Below the pieces are notes generated by a model. It worked only from the letters and a program-made list of their open reading frames with translations. It made no database searches and had not been told where the DNA came from. The translations under genes were made by a program, and so were the position numbers. Below, in pieces: positions 1 to 8,120 of a stretch of 64,000 nt of DNA. Source of the DNA: Paenibacillus sp. KS-LC4 (GTDB taxonomy: Bacteria; Bacillota; Bacilli; Paenibacillales; Paenibacillaceae); contig NZ_CP145905.1 in assembly GCF_036894955.1 (NCBI RefSeq), positions 5,099,001-5,163,000 on the forward strand, given 5' to 3'. How positions within the stretch are numbered: position 1 is the stretch's first letter; each line of letters starts with the position of its first letter.

Positions 1-44
1 CCAGCGCCTAGCCCGGCACCGAGCCGCCTGATCCTATAACTGGA

Positions 45-176
45 CTATAGCCAGCAAGCGCGAGTAATAATAACAAGCAGGATGAAAAGCACGAGAATCG
101 ATCCTACGCTTGTGAAAGCTCCGCCTACACCGTAAGGGGCACAGCCAGTTCCAGCGTTTGCCACATTGTAGCTCAT
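45..176 (-). CDS. YjcZ-family sporulation peptide (43 aa)
   Basis: A 43-residue peptide with a polar, Gly/Ala/Cys-containing N-terminus and a single hydrophobic C-terminal helix (about residues 24-38, core SILVLFILLVIIT). This is the architecture of the YjcZ family of tiny membrane-associated proteins found in spore-forming Bacilli. The start was placed at the ATG at 176 because AAAGGAGATGG lies just upstream; a longer reading frame to 248 has no such site. The function of the family is poorly known, with several members made during sporulation. Family assignment rests on size, composition and the FILLVII segment, so it is moderately sure. Confidence 0.7.
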   Translation of the reverse strand: MSYNVANAGTGCAPYGVGGAFTSVGSILVLFILLVIITRACWL

Positions 177-299
177 TTGTCCATCTCCTTTTGTTGAAGT
201 ACACAGTATCCTATGGACGAAATGGCGAAACGGTATAGGCACTTGCAAGAAATGTGCGTTTGCCCTGCTGGCTGCGAGCTTGCTGGCTTTAGGAGTCTT

Positions 300-1121
300 T
301 TATGCAAAAACCTTGTCAAATCCGGCCTTTGAGCGGCTTAGCAGCTCATCCGGCGTTTCCTCAGGAGCAGTCTGGGTCAATATCTCCTGTACAACTGGCC
401 CCTTGTAGCCGATGTCTGCGAGCGCAGCGAGAAAGCCTTTCAGGTCAACAACCCCTTCGCCCGGGTAGAGACGGTCATTGTCCAACAGCTCAGCAACAGG
501 CAGATCACGTGCGTCATTGATGTGGACATGCACGACCTGATCAGCTCTGAGGCCCCGCAAATGCTCCGGCGTAAAGCCCGTCGTATGGCAATGATAAGCG
601 TCTACCAGCAAGCCGACATTTGGCCGATTAATCGCCGAGATAAGGGCAAGCGTCTCCTGGGCCGTCCATATAAAAGGATTCGCCCATGCTGTCCGCAAAT
701 GATGCGGCCCCACAAACTCCAGCGCAAACCGAATGCCATATGCGTCCAAAATGTCGGCAATTAGCCGCAAACGGGATACCGCAAGCGCTGTGAACAGGGC
801 CGATTTGTAGTCCGTCGAAGGTAAAATATACGTACAGCAGGCTGTACCTCCCAATTGTGCAGCCGCAGCCGCATGCAGCGGAAGCTGCTTCAGACCTTCC
901 CGAAACTGCTCATCCGTGCCGCGCCATTCCACATTCAGCCCTATTGCACCTAAAGTCACCTGATGGTCAGACAGCAGCTTTGCCGCTCCTTGCTCTCCAT
1001 GCTTGTCTACAAGCGCCTTGGCATCTAGATCAACGACATTAAAGCCATATGCTGCCGCTTTTGCAATCAGCTGTTCATCTGTAATAGCGCCTAATCCCGA
1101 CTTGCTTAATCCTCTAATCAT
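300..1121 (-). CDS. Sugar phosphate isomerase/epimerase (AP-endonuclease-2-like TIM barrel)
   Basis: A 273-residue protein of the xylose-isomerase-like TIM-barrel family (IolE/IolI and hexulose-3-epimerase relatives). Metal-site segments are visible in the right order: ALEFVGPH near residue 135, LLVDAYHCH near residue 170 and VVHVHINDA near residue 200, followed by a late glutamate in VVQEIL. Members isomerise, epimerise or dehydrate sugars and inositols in the cytoplasm; the substrate cannot be told from sequence. It sits 4 bp after the dehydrogenase gene and ends the AraC operon, so it probably acts with that enzyme on the same sugar or cyclitol. Confidence 0.85.
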   Translation of the reverse strand: MIRGLSKSGLGAITDEQLIAKAAAYGFNVVDLDAKALVDKHGEQGAAKLLSDHQVTLGAIGLNVEWRGTDEQFREGLKQLPLHAAAAAQLGGTACCTYILPSTDYKSALFTALAVSRLRLIADILDAYGIRFALEFVGPHHLRTAWANPFIWTAQETLALISAINRPNVGLLVDAYHCHTTGFTPEHLRGLRADQVVHVHINDARDLPVAELLDNDRLYPGEGVVDLKGFLAALADIGYKGPVVQEILTQTAPEETPDELLSRSKAGFDKVFA

Positions 1122-1125
1122 TCCC

Positions 1126-2145
1126 CTACACCTCTTCCCAGTTAAATAGCACGCCTAAATATTCATCCTTCTTATTGCGTAAGCCTTCATAAGCAGCAGG
1201 TGCATCAGCAGGGCTCATCATATGACTGATGAGCGGTTCGATCTTCAGCTTGCCATCCTGCATCAGGCGGAATACGACCTCAGAATTACGAACAAGGGAA
1301 TGCTTCACGAAAGCTTCCGGCGTTAGCGGATAACGCCATTCATGTGCTCCCTTGAACGTCACGCAGCCGCGTCCATTCAAATGAATGCTGTTGAGCAAAT
1401 CGGTTACATTGCTTTGCAGCTCTCCCCTAGGGCTGCCAAGCAGTATCGCTTCCCCATATTGGCCGACAAGCGCTACATTGTCCAATATCACCTGCGGCAC
1501 CCCAGTCGCCTCAATAAGCGTAGATACCCCTTTGCCGCCCGTCAACTCCATAACCTGCTTATACGAATCCGCCCCTGCCTCAATGGCGTGCTGAATGCCG
1601 CAGCTTTGGGCGAGATCCCTGCGTTTTGTGGCCAAATCCATGCCAATAACCGAAGCGCCTTGAAGCCCGGCCAGCTGCGCAGCCATATTGCCGATGAGGC
1701 CAAGGCCTGTCACTGCAACATAATCGCCAAGCTCAATGGACGATACTCGCGTGCTTGTCATCGCTACCGTAGCCATTCGCGTGAATGGCGCCCACGCTAG
1801 TGGCAGGCTGTCCGGCACTTTAAGAAATACACCGCTTGTCGTTGTCAGCTCATAGCGGGAATGCTTCCCGTAATGAAACACCCTATCGCCAATTTGGAAG
1901 CCCTCAGCAGCCTCTGGTCCCATAGCCACAATTTCACTTGCTGCCGCATAGCCCGGCACAGACGGCATCGTGAACCAGCCTTCGCCCCCGGAAAGACACG
2001 CAAGCTCCGTGCCGGGGCTAATGAGCGTATAATGCTTTTTCACCAGCACCTGATTGCCTGTAAGCTCTGGAACCTGGGCTTGCAGCTCCTCCTGCTTCAC
2101 TTCTACTTTCCATGGGGCTGTAAACTCAATTTGCGTATTTTTCAT
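1126..2145 (-). CDS. Zinc-type medium-chain alcohol/polyol dehydrogenase
   Basis: A medium-chain dehydrogenase of about 339 residues. The N-terminal GroES-like fold carries LISPGTELACLSGG, and the Rossmann fold has the glycine motif GLGLIGNMAAQLAG near residue 150 followed by the acidic MD that favours NAD(H). The structural-zinc cysteine cluster of classical alcohol dehydrogenases is absent, which fits the threonine-dehydrogenase/BchC-like branch. The ATG at 2145 is preferred over an upstream GTG at 2154 because GGGAGA lies 10 nt before it. The gene follows the AraC regulator by 16 bp and precedes the isomerase by 4 bp, indicating one transcript. A role in oxidising a sugar or cyclitol is inferred. 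Confidence 0.85.
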   Translation of the reverse strand: MKNTQIEFTAPWKVEVKQEELQAQVPELTGNQVLVKKHYTLISPGTELACLSGGEGWFTMPSVPGYAAASEIVAMGPEAAEGFQIGDRVFHYGKHSRYELTTTSGVFLKVPDSLPLAWAPFTRMATVAMTSTRVSSIELGDYVAVTGLGLIGNMAAQLAGLQGASVIGMDLATKRRDLAQSCGIQHAIEAGADSYKQVMELTGGKGVSTLIEATGVPQVILDNVALVGQYGEAILLGSPRGELQSNVTDLLNSIHLNGRGCVTFKGAHEWRYPLTPEAFVKHSLVRNSEVVFRLMQDGKLKIEPLISHMMSPADAPAAYEGLRNKKDEYLGVLFNWEEV

Positions 2146-2161
2146 GAGATGCACTCTCCCG

Positions 2162-3082
2162 TTATGTAGTGGTTGGAGGACTACCGCTTATGACGCTCCG
2201 AATAGGACTGGAGGCTTCGGCCTTGAATTGGCTGGGCGTCAAGCCCGCCTCCCGTTTAAATATGCGGCTAAAATGATGAATGCTCGAAAGCCCACTGCCC
2301 GTCGCTATCTCAGTCAACGTCTCCTTGCCCGCCATAATCCTTTTTTTGGCATGCTCCATGCGCACATATGTCAAATACTTATGAAGCGTGACACCCGTCT
2401 GCTCTTTAAACAAGCTGGACAAATAGCCCGGCGACAGCCCCGACTGCTCGCTTATGCGGTCATTGTCCAGTTCAGGATCGGCATAATGCTGTTGGATAAA
2501 GTCAATACATTGCTGAATCGGCGCCCATGCTTTCGCCTGCTGGCCTTCCTGACGCTTTTGCCCGCTTTGATTACGCAGAAAAAGCACCAGCAGTTGCAGC
2601 GCAATTGCCTTAAGCTCCAGCTCGCTAGTTGCTCCGCCTTCAATGAATCTTTTTCGCATAATGGGAAAAAGCTTTTTCAGCTCCATGCGGTCTGACCCGC
2701 CGATGGCGGAAACGGGATGCAAGCCTTGCAGCAATTGCTCGCGCTGCGGAACGATCAATTGCTCGCCGCTCGCAATGCCAATCGACTGCCAGCGTCCCCG
2801 CGCCTCATCCTGATATAAATCAAAATGGAAAATATACTGAATCAGCGGCTCGCTGGATGTGGAGCGAATGAAATGCGTCATCAGCGGCGGCATAACGATC
2901 GCATCTCCTTCCTTCAGCTGATAGCGCACGCCATTTAGTATAAAATCGGCCTTGCCCTGCTCGATAAACGTAAACACATGGTCATAGTCCAGCCACTCGC
3001 CCGATAGCTCGGCGGATTTGGTGGTTTTAACAAAACGTACGAATGGAGATATGTTCTTTAATACTGCCGCCGAAAATGCCAT
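2162..3082 (-). CDS. AraC-family transcriptional regulator with cupin sensor
   Basis: A 306-residue regulator. Residues about 20-110 form a cupin-like sensor (FTFIEQGKADFILNGV, LKEGDAIVMPP), and residues about 190-290 form the two helix-turn-helix AraC DNA-binding domain with the characteristic SGLSPGYLSSLFKEQTG and GLSSIHHFSRIFKREAG segments. It is the first gene of an operon with the downstream dehydrogenase and isomerase and is presumably their activator, responding to a carbohydrate. GGAGGAGAGG precedes the start. The short proline-rich C-terminal tail after the second HTH is unremarkable. Confidence 0.9.
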   Translation of the reverse strand: MAFSAAVLKNISPFVRFVKTTKSAELSGEWLDYDHVFTFIEQGKADFILNGVRYQLKEGDAIVMPPLMTHFIRSTSSEPLIQYIFHFDLYQDEARGRWQSIGIASGEQLIVPQREQLLQGLHPVSAIGGSDRMELKKLFPIMRKRFIEGGATSELELKAIALQLLVLFLRNQSGQKRQEGQQAKAWAPIQQCIDFIQQHYADPELDNDRISEQSGLSPGYLSSLFKEQTGVTLHKYLTYVRMEHAKKRIMAGKETLTEIATGSGLSSIHHFSRIFKREAGLTPSQFKAEASSPIRSVISGSPPTTT

Positions 3083-3383
3083 CCGCTCGCCTCTCCTCCT
3101 GCAAAAATAGATTATAAGCTTTAGTTTAACATGAAGGAGACAATCGTTGGAGCGATAGATCGTTTCGCTATAATGGACTTGTTCGCAAAATAGGCTGCTT
3201 CCATATCGTTTTATTTTAACGTAATAACGCTTCCATTTCTTTAGTGGAAAGTATGACTATTTAACAAAAACTACGATATATTTTTCACAAGGATGGGGTA
3301 GGAAAATCGGATTTTCTGGTGAATATAGTTCAACTGAGGAGCGTGCACGTTTACACTTAAATGAAAGGAGGGTCACCCTAATC
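3083..3383. promoter_or_regulatory. Divergent intergenic region with a 7-bp-arm palindrome
   Basis: About 300 bp separates the AraC operon (leftward) from the unknown gene at 3384 (rightward), so both promoters should be here. The visible element is a palindrome at 3302-3316 (GAAAATC, one base, GATTTTC), 68 bp before the rightward start codon and a candidate operator. AAAGGAGGG sits before the ATG at 3384. No RNA element or small gene was recognised. Confidence 0.35.
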
Positions 3384-3950
3384 ATGTCTCTGTTCTATTA
3401 TATGGCATCAAGCCATGAGCTTCCAACAGGCTCGTTCGGGATGAAATGTACGACGATGACGCTAATCGACTACGTCACTCACGTGAATCCAGAGGCTAAA
3501 AATCATGGACATATGAAAACATTGCTGGAAAGCGACCCGAAGGGGGAACGGTTGATGGAAAATTATGAGACAAACGAGGATGCCGCAGGGCTATATGTAC
3601 GCGGGCCTATGCAGGATCAAGAAACCTCGCTCATATTCCGTTTTCCCTATGTGTACGAAGTCCACCCCGATGGCGGCTCGTTCGAGATGAATGAGGAGAT
3701 CAAGAATGCCTCTCCTACCGCTTATACATGCGGCAAAAAATGCTTAACGGAGCTGTTCCATTACCTTGACCGCAATCTGAGAAATGGCGAGGAAATCGAG
3801 CTTTTCTCCTGCTGGACGGATGGATTGGAGCGTTTTACGGAAAAGGAAGTACAGAGGCTTGAGCCTGATCTGATACTGGAAATAGCTGAATTGCTCCAGG
3901 CAGAGGCGTTCGAATGGAAGAGGCAGCAGTACATCGTCGTTAAAAAATAA
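3384..3950 (+). CDS. Hypothetical protein, soluble
   Basis: A 188-residue acidic protein without signal peptide or membrane segment. I do not recognise its family. Visible features are an N-terminal SLFYYMASSHELPTGSFG segment, a cysteine pair in YTCGKKC near residue 115, and a C-terminal acidic helical part (LEPDLILEIAELLQAEAFEW). A strong ribosome binding site (AAAGGAGGG) lies before the ATG. It is a single-gene unit running toward the tailocin lysis genes and separated from them by an inverted repeat. Coding quality is good, but no function is proposed. Confidence 0.75.
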   Translation: MSLFYYMASSHELPTGSFGMKCTTMTLIDYVTHVNPEAKNHGHMKTLLESDPKGERLMENYETNEDAAGLYVRGPMQDQETSLIFRFPYVYEVHPDGGSFEMNEEIKNASPTAYTCGKKCLTELFHYLDRNLRNGEEIELFSCWTDGLERFTEKEVQRLEPDLILEIAELLQAEAFEWKRQQYIVVKK

Positions 3951-3966
3951 TCTTGCGACAAGCGCC

Positions 3967-4029
3967 GAAATGGAGAGCTTCTGGTGCGTAACGCAAAAGC
4001 GCGTCGGAGTCATGGCTTCTCTCCATTTC
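3967..4029. terminator. Long-loop inverted repeat between convergent genes
   Basis: Perfect 11-bp arms, GAAATGGAGAG at 3967-3977 and CTCTCCATTTC at 4019-4029, separated by 41 bp. It lies between two convergent genes and may act as a terminator, but there is no long T-run. Confidence 0.4.
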
Positions 4030-4111
4030 TTTGTGCATATTCTGTCCATGAATCGGTAGTGCGGTTCGCTGTATGACTGGATGAATGAATGGACGGTAAG
4101 CCTTATGCGGC

Positions 4112-4783
4112 TTATTGCTCTTTTTGTCCGCTAGCCTTGCGAAGCTCGTTGGCAAGACGGTGCGCTTCTTGCATGCCGGCTGTGTCGCCTTTTTGCTTGC
4201 AGGCTGCCCAAGCGGGCTGCAAATAACGTTTAATAAGAGCGTTGGCATCCTCGGCTTTCATCATATAGGATTCCTCCTTCGTAATAATGGCCATTGCGGC
4301 CGTAATCTGTGCTGCTGTTGGCCGGATGCCAGCTCGAAGCTGAGCGGTAGATAGGCCGAATGTCATCTCAAAATGGGGGTAATCCTTGAACGAGGTCCAG
4401 TCCCCTCCCCATGCAAAACCAAGCCGCTTTGCTTCATCTACTACCTCGGCCCAATCTGCTATCTGGTTAACGTTGCCGTCGCGTTTCGTGTCCCAAAATA
4501 CCTGCTTCCCGTCCGGGGACAGCAGAGCAAAATCTATCGCCACACCAAAATTATGGTAGCTGTAGCCGCCTCTGGCGTTCGTGACAATGCTGCCCGCCGC
4601 CGTTCGGCCTTGCGCGTAGAGCTTGTCCTGCTCCGCTGCTGAACGATATCCCTGAGTTATTACAATCAATACACCGCGAGCATAGCAGTGCTCTATCAGT
4701 CGCTCTGTGGCTGTGGCGACTACTGGAATCAAATTTTCCAGTCGAGCAATCGATTTATTCTTTACCTGATTCAATGTTAGCAT
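4112..4783 (-). CDS. M15-family endolysin (L-Ala-D-Glu / D-Ala-D-Ala peptidase, CwlK/VanY-like)
   Basis: A 223-residue peptidoglycan peptidase. The zinc site of family M15 is visible as H77 and D84 in SYHNFGVAIDFAL and H137 in DYPHFEM, with the substrate-side TQGYRSAAEQDKLYAQGR before it. These enzymes cut stem peptides of the cell wall. The C-terminal 80 residues are helical and unassigned, possibly a wall-binding part. The gene overlaps the holin gene by 29 bp and is the last gene of the tail locus, so it should provide lysis for particle release. There is no signal peptide, which fits holin-dependent release. Confidence 0.9.
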   Translation of the reverse strand: MLTLNQVKNKSIARLENLIPVVATATERLIEHCYARGVLIVITQGYRSAAEQDKLYAQGRTAAGSIVTNARGGYSYHNFGVAIDFALLSPDGKQVFWDTKRDGNVNQIADWAEVVDEAKRLGFAWGGDWTSFKDYPHFEMTFGLSTAQLRAGIRPTAAQITAAMAIITKEESYMMKAEDANALIKRYLQPAWAACKQKGDTAGMQEAHRLANELRKASGQKEQ

Positions 4784-5252
4784 CTGTATCGTCTCCTTCC
4801 CGTTGTGCAGTTCTATCCACTTTCGCTTTTAATTCACTCTCAATAAGCTTCAGAATAGCAGCTGGAATCCACTTGCCCCACCCTGCCCGAAAAGCATTGG
4901 CCGTTAAAGACTGCCAGCTATGATAAATGAGCCCAATTGTAATTGCGTAGAAAAATGGACCCGGCATGTTCAGGGCCAAGTCTATCAAATTTGCCAGCGC
5001 GGGCAGCACGAGTAGAAATAGCGTTCGCGGTGCACCTCTCCGTAAGCCGTAGTCAGAAGAATAGGTTCCATCCTTGTGAGCTGCAGCAATCCCCGTGATC
5101 CAATCAAGGGAAATAGCCGTAATGAGCAGCACAATCGGAATGAACCTATCCGTACCATAAATTAATGCTACCCACGGTGCTAGAAAAGCGCCTATAGCTG
5201 TAAAAATCGCCTTGTCTGGTGTCAAATCTACCGAAAATATCTGTTTAAACAT
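4755..5252 (-). CDS. Phage holin (phage_holin_4 / toxin-secretion holin type)
   Basis: A 165-residue membrane protein with four hydrophobic stretches (about residues 15-30, 38-60, 78-98 and 100-122) and a charged C-terminal tail (KAKVDRTAQREGDDTD). This matches the Cph1/TcdE-type holin family, which opens the membrane to let the endolysin reach the wall. RBS GGAGGAGAAGC precedes the ATG. The 3' end overlaps the endolysin gene, giving a compact lysis cassette. Family membership rests on topology, the SLDWITGIAAA segment and context. Confidence 0.85.
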   Translation of the reverse strand: MFKQIFSVDLTPDKAIFTAIGAFLAPWVALIYGTDRFIPIVLLITAISLDWITGIAAAHKDGTYSSDYGLRRGAPRTLFLLVLPALANLIDLALNMPGPFFYAITIGLIYHSWQSLTANAFRAGWGKWIPAAILKLIESELKAKVDRTAQREGDDTDANIESGKE

Positions 5253-5319
5253 GCTTCTCCTCCTCTCTTTGCTTGTACAAATGAGCTGTCCAATAAGTTC
5301 CTAAATTTAATAGCGGCAT
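5245..5319 (-). CDS. Possible 24-aa leader ORF coupled to the holin
   Basis: A 24-codon frame beginning MPLLNLGTYW with GAAGGA 8 nt upstream. Its stop overlaps the holin start codon region, so it could couple holin translation. No family is recognised, and it may be chance. Confidence 0.25.
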   Translation of the reverse strand: MPLLNLGTYWTAHLYKQREEEKHV

Positions 5320-5355
5320 GGCGGATGTCCTTCTTGTAATGACATATCTTTTCGT

Positions 5356-5745
5356 TTATTTAGTTACCATAAGGAATGAGAAAATCAAAACGTCAAAACT
5401 CGTCGCTTCCGCTCGAACTGACGCCCGCTTAAAGATTAACATCCGATATTTTAATTTGGGGTAAGGCAGCCGGTCTTCGCTGTGCTGCCCTTTTACTTTA
5501 AACAAAAGTGTCCGGCTTGCTGACGAATCGGCTATCAATAATAGTGGACTGATTTTATAACCGACTGTTCGAATAGTCCCGCTACCCATCGTTGTTGCAC
5601 CGTCGTGAAACGGGTGGAGCGTAGGCATTTTAGGCGCGCCGCCCCACCGCTTATGCTTCTAATTAAGGCACACCAAATTAACGAGGCTCCCATCCTCGCC
5701 GACTATCCAACCGGAATGTATTTCTAGCCTTTGAATATTAGGCAT
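5356..5745 (-). pseudogene. Small tail-associated gene interrupted by one in-frame amber codon
   Basis: Starting at the ATG at 5745, which has AGGAGGTG 5 nt upstream, the frame reads MPNIQRLEIHSGWIVGEDG and on to a TAG at 5661-5659. It then continues in the same frame without another stop to TAA at 5356, giving 129 codons in all. The second part (from residue 30) looks like genuine coding sequence (GSGTIRTVGYKISPLLLI), but its first ATG at 5628 lacks a ribosome binding site. The simplest readings are a recent nonsense mutation or translational readthrough; two separate small genes are less likely. It lies 11 bp after the fibre gene, where PBSX-like loci keep small tail-accessory genes. No family is recognised. 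Confidence 0.5.
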
Positions 5746-5756
5746 TAGTACACCTC

Positions 5757-7250
5757 CTATTGTCCAATGATGATATATTTAAATGTCGTGTCCGAAAACC
5801 ACGAAGGCAAACATATATAGCTTGATGTAAAATCGTTTAGATTAGCGTGTTTAGAAAAATCCGTTCTTGTTGCATTATTTTGTCTTGATCTGATTGGATA
5901 ACCTGAAATCGTATCCGGGACTAGTTCCTCACAATAAAGTGTGTAACCTCCATAAAACGCATTGTTCATAAGCAACACGATTCTTGGCGTTACGTTATGG
6001 CCTGTTATCTCGACAATATACCCACCATCACTGCCTCCGCCATATGAGGGGAATCTATTTGATGTAGTTATCGAGCCATTAGTCACCGTTCCTGCTACAA
6101 TTTTATACCCGACTGGCATAGTTCCTAGTAAACCAAAAATGTCCACGCCTTGCCGGATGTTAGTAGCTATAAAATCAGGGTCATAGATCAAAACCGTTCC
6201 AAATCCTGCGCCATTAAGCCCCGTTGTGTAAAATCCGGTTTTAGGCTCTATAACCAAATTTCCCATTGAATCAACTTTGATCGATTGTGCTAGGGTATAC
6301 CCCTCGCCAAGCGCTGCCCTTGAGTAATTCGGCATTGTTCCTGTAACCAAACCCGATTCCGTCCCTATCGTCTTTCCTGCTAACACCTCGGCAGCGACAG
6401 CTGTCCCATACTCACCCCCTTCACCCTGTAATGTAAAAGCCGAGCCATTATAAACGAGCGTGTAGATTGAGCCTGCTTTAAGTAATCCCGCTGTTGGGGC
6501 ACTGCCAGAAGGCTTGAGAATTCCTTTTGCACCCAGTCCATTAATATTAAGTGTTGGATTTGCCCCACTAGCTGCATGCAGCTTAATTGTGACACGTAAG
6601 CCTTCCGTGAGAGCCGCCACTAGCCCTATTGCCGCTGTATATGCTGATCCTGTTCCGCTTGTTGTACCATATCCAAAGGTTTGAACCGTATCCAACCGCG
6701 CAATATCATCCGCAGCAACAGGTGGAGCCACCTTTCCTCGACCGCTAGCATCCCTCAAAATCGTCCGATTAGCAGTAGCTGCCGCATCCGGCCTCATACT
6801 AATCCAATTCGGTGTAAAAGCTACATCAGCCGTCGTAGCAATAGCTCCCGTATCAAAATACTCAACTGAAGCTGACGTATGATTAAATCGAATACCCCTC
6901 GCACCTAAACTTGCATGAGTATTACTATAACGGTATTCATTGTTATTTGCCGTATAGCAGTTTTGTGCAAAAAGAGCATATCCCGTACTATTCGCACTCA
7001 TATCAGCCCAAGACCCTGCACTGATCTCGCGCGCAGCTGTCTCGACGAATAACGCCCCTGTCATTTTGCCGCCGGATTTATCCAGCTTCTTCGTATGCAG
7101 CTCCCCAATCGCCCCAGCCGCATCCTTCGCTTCCGTCGGCACACTCTCCATATCACCAAGCTCAGCCTTCGCCTCATTCACTTCCTGACCCAGCTCATTC
7201 ATATCCGTCTCGGTCACAATATCATTAAATTTCCAATCTGTTTTAGCCAT
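5757..7250 (-). CDS. Tail fibre / receptor-binding protein
   Basis: A 497-residue protein with a coiled N-terminus (KFNDIVTETDMNELGQEVNEAKAEL), a TKKLDKSGGKMTGALFV motif typical of phage fibres, then Gly/Ala/Thr-rich beta repeats (residues about 60-350) and a distinct C-terminal domain (about 390-497, beginning YKIVAGTVTNGSITTSNRFP). The N-terminus should attach to the baseplate and the C-terminus should bind the target cell, so this gene would set the killing range. It is the only long fibre gene in the locus. The 3' part is AT-richer than the 5' part, which fits exchange of the receptor-binding end. Confidence 0.85.
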   Translation of the reverse strand: MAKTDWKFNDIVTETDMNELGQEVNEAKAELGDMESVPTEAKDAAGAIGELHTKKLDKSGGKMTGALFVETAAREISAGSWADMSANSTGYALFAQNCYTANNNEYRYSNTHASLGARGIRFNHTSASVEYFDTGAIATTADVAFTPNWISMRPDAAATANRTILRDASGRGKVAPPVAADDIARLDTVQTFGYGTTSGTGSAYTAAIGLVAALTEGLRVTIKLHAASGANPTLNINGLGAKGILKPSGSAPTAGLLKAGSIYTLVYNGSAFTLQGEGGEYGTAVAAEVLAGKTIGTESGLVTGTMPNYSRAALGEGYTLAQSIKVDSMGNLVIEPKTGFYTTGLNGAGFGTVLIYDPDFIATNIRQGVDIFGLLGTMPVGYKIVAGTVTNGSITTSNRFPSYGGGSDGGYIVEITGHNVTPRIVLLMNNAFYGGYTLYCEELVPDTISGYPIRSRQNNATRTDFSKHANLNDFTSSYICLPSWFSDTTFKYIIIGQ

Positions 7251-7257
7251 GTGTATA

Positions 7258-7539
7258 TTACTCCTCCTTCACAAAAATCGTTTGAATCATGAGTGTATCT
7301 GATGCAATCGGCAGGTTTACAGCGTTGTCGCTGACGGTTCCGGCTGCATTTTTCAATTCAATGCGAGTGACGGTAGCGACCGCGCCATCCGGAATCAAAT
7401 AATTCAGGCTAAGTACGCCTTCGCTGACCGACTTCACTATAAAATCCGTAATCTCATAAGCCCCGCTATTGAGTACAACCTTCGTAATTTGCGAATCAAT
7501 AAACTCCGCAACCTGCTGCTTAAACGTTGGCGTAATCAC
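7258..7539 (-). CDS. Small tail/baseplate-associated protein
   Basis: A 93-residue protein between the DUF2313 protein and the fibre. It has a short helical start (TPTFKQQVAEFIDSQITKVVL) and a beta-rich remainder (GAYEITDFIVKSVSEGVLSLN). Proteins of this size and position recur in PBSX-like and Bacillus/Clostridium contractile-tail loci, where they may join fibre to baseplate; that role is inferred from position only. It overlaps the upstream gene by 4 bp. Confidence 0.7.
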   Translation of the reverse strand: MITPTFKQQVAEFIDSQITKVVLNSGAYEITDFIVKSVSEGVLSLNYLIPDGAVATVTRIELKNAAGTVSDNAVNLPIASDTLMIQTIFVKEE

Positions 7540-8120
7540 TTCACAATCACCTCTGCTTCCCTATCTGTAAATGGTGTAACGCCGAGCCTCCAGCCGCCAA
7601 GTCTAGTATTCCGCACGAGCGGAACGCCAACAATTCTCTCTTCCAGCACAACGCCATTCATAATCGCTGTCTGCTGCCGATACATAATATTGGCAGGCTT
7701 AATCGCAGAAACGGTGCGCTCCACCTCTTTAAAAATATTAGCGTCGTCAATTGCTGCTGTTACCGTCAATATGAAGCTTTGCACATCAACACTGGCAACT
7801 CCGCGTCCTTCTCCTACGAGAAAATCCAACCGCTCCTGCAAATATCGCATCGTAAAAGGAGGCTTGGTCGAATAACGATTGACGATCCGTCTCCGGCGAA
7901 AATCAATGCTCTCCACATTCGGATCGGCCTGAATGCCCAGCAACCGCTCTCTGCGCTTAATAGCAGGTAGGCTCGCCGTCATGACGAACCCATCATCCAG
8001 TTGCTGCAACTGTGCCTGCTCCAGCAGCTCCAGCTCTACATCTTCCGTAGCGGCGAGCTTGATAAACTCTCTTATGTCCGCATACAGCTCCGGCCAATAG
8101 GATGAAACCGGCTTAGTCAT
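7536..8120 (-). CDS. xkdU: YmfQ/DUF2313 baseplate protein (XkdU-like)
   Basis: About 194 residues from the ATG at 8120, which has a purine-rich GGGGGCGGTGG upstream; an earlier start at 8153 lies inside the preceding gene. The family (DUF2313, gpI-like baseplate component) shows here as the N-terminal SSYWPELYADIREFIKLAATEDVELELL, the ADPNVESIDFRRRRIVNRYSTKPPF segment in which helical residues precede a conserved arginine-rich turn, and the C-terminal LGVTPFTDREAEVI. It follows the gpJ-like gene as in PBSX and Mu-type tails and should lie at the baseplate edge, linking it to the fibre. Confidence 0.85.
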   Translation of the reverse strand: MTKPVSSYWPELYADIREFIKLAATEDVELELLEQAQLQQLDDGFVMTASLPAIKRRERLLGIQADPNVESIDFRRRRIVNRYSTKPPFTMRYLQERLDFLVGEGRGVASVDVQSFILTVTAAIDDANIFKEVERTVSAIKPANIMYRQQTAIMNGVVLEERIVGVPLVRNTRLGGWRLGVTPFTDREAEVIVK

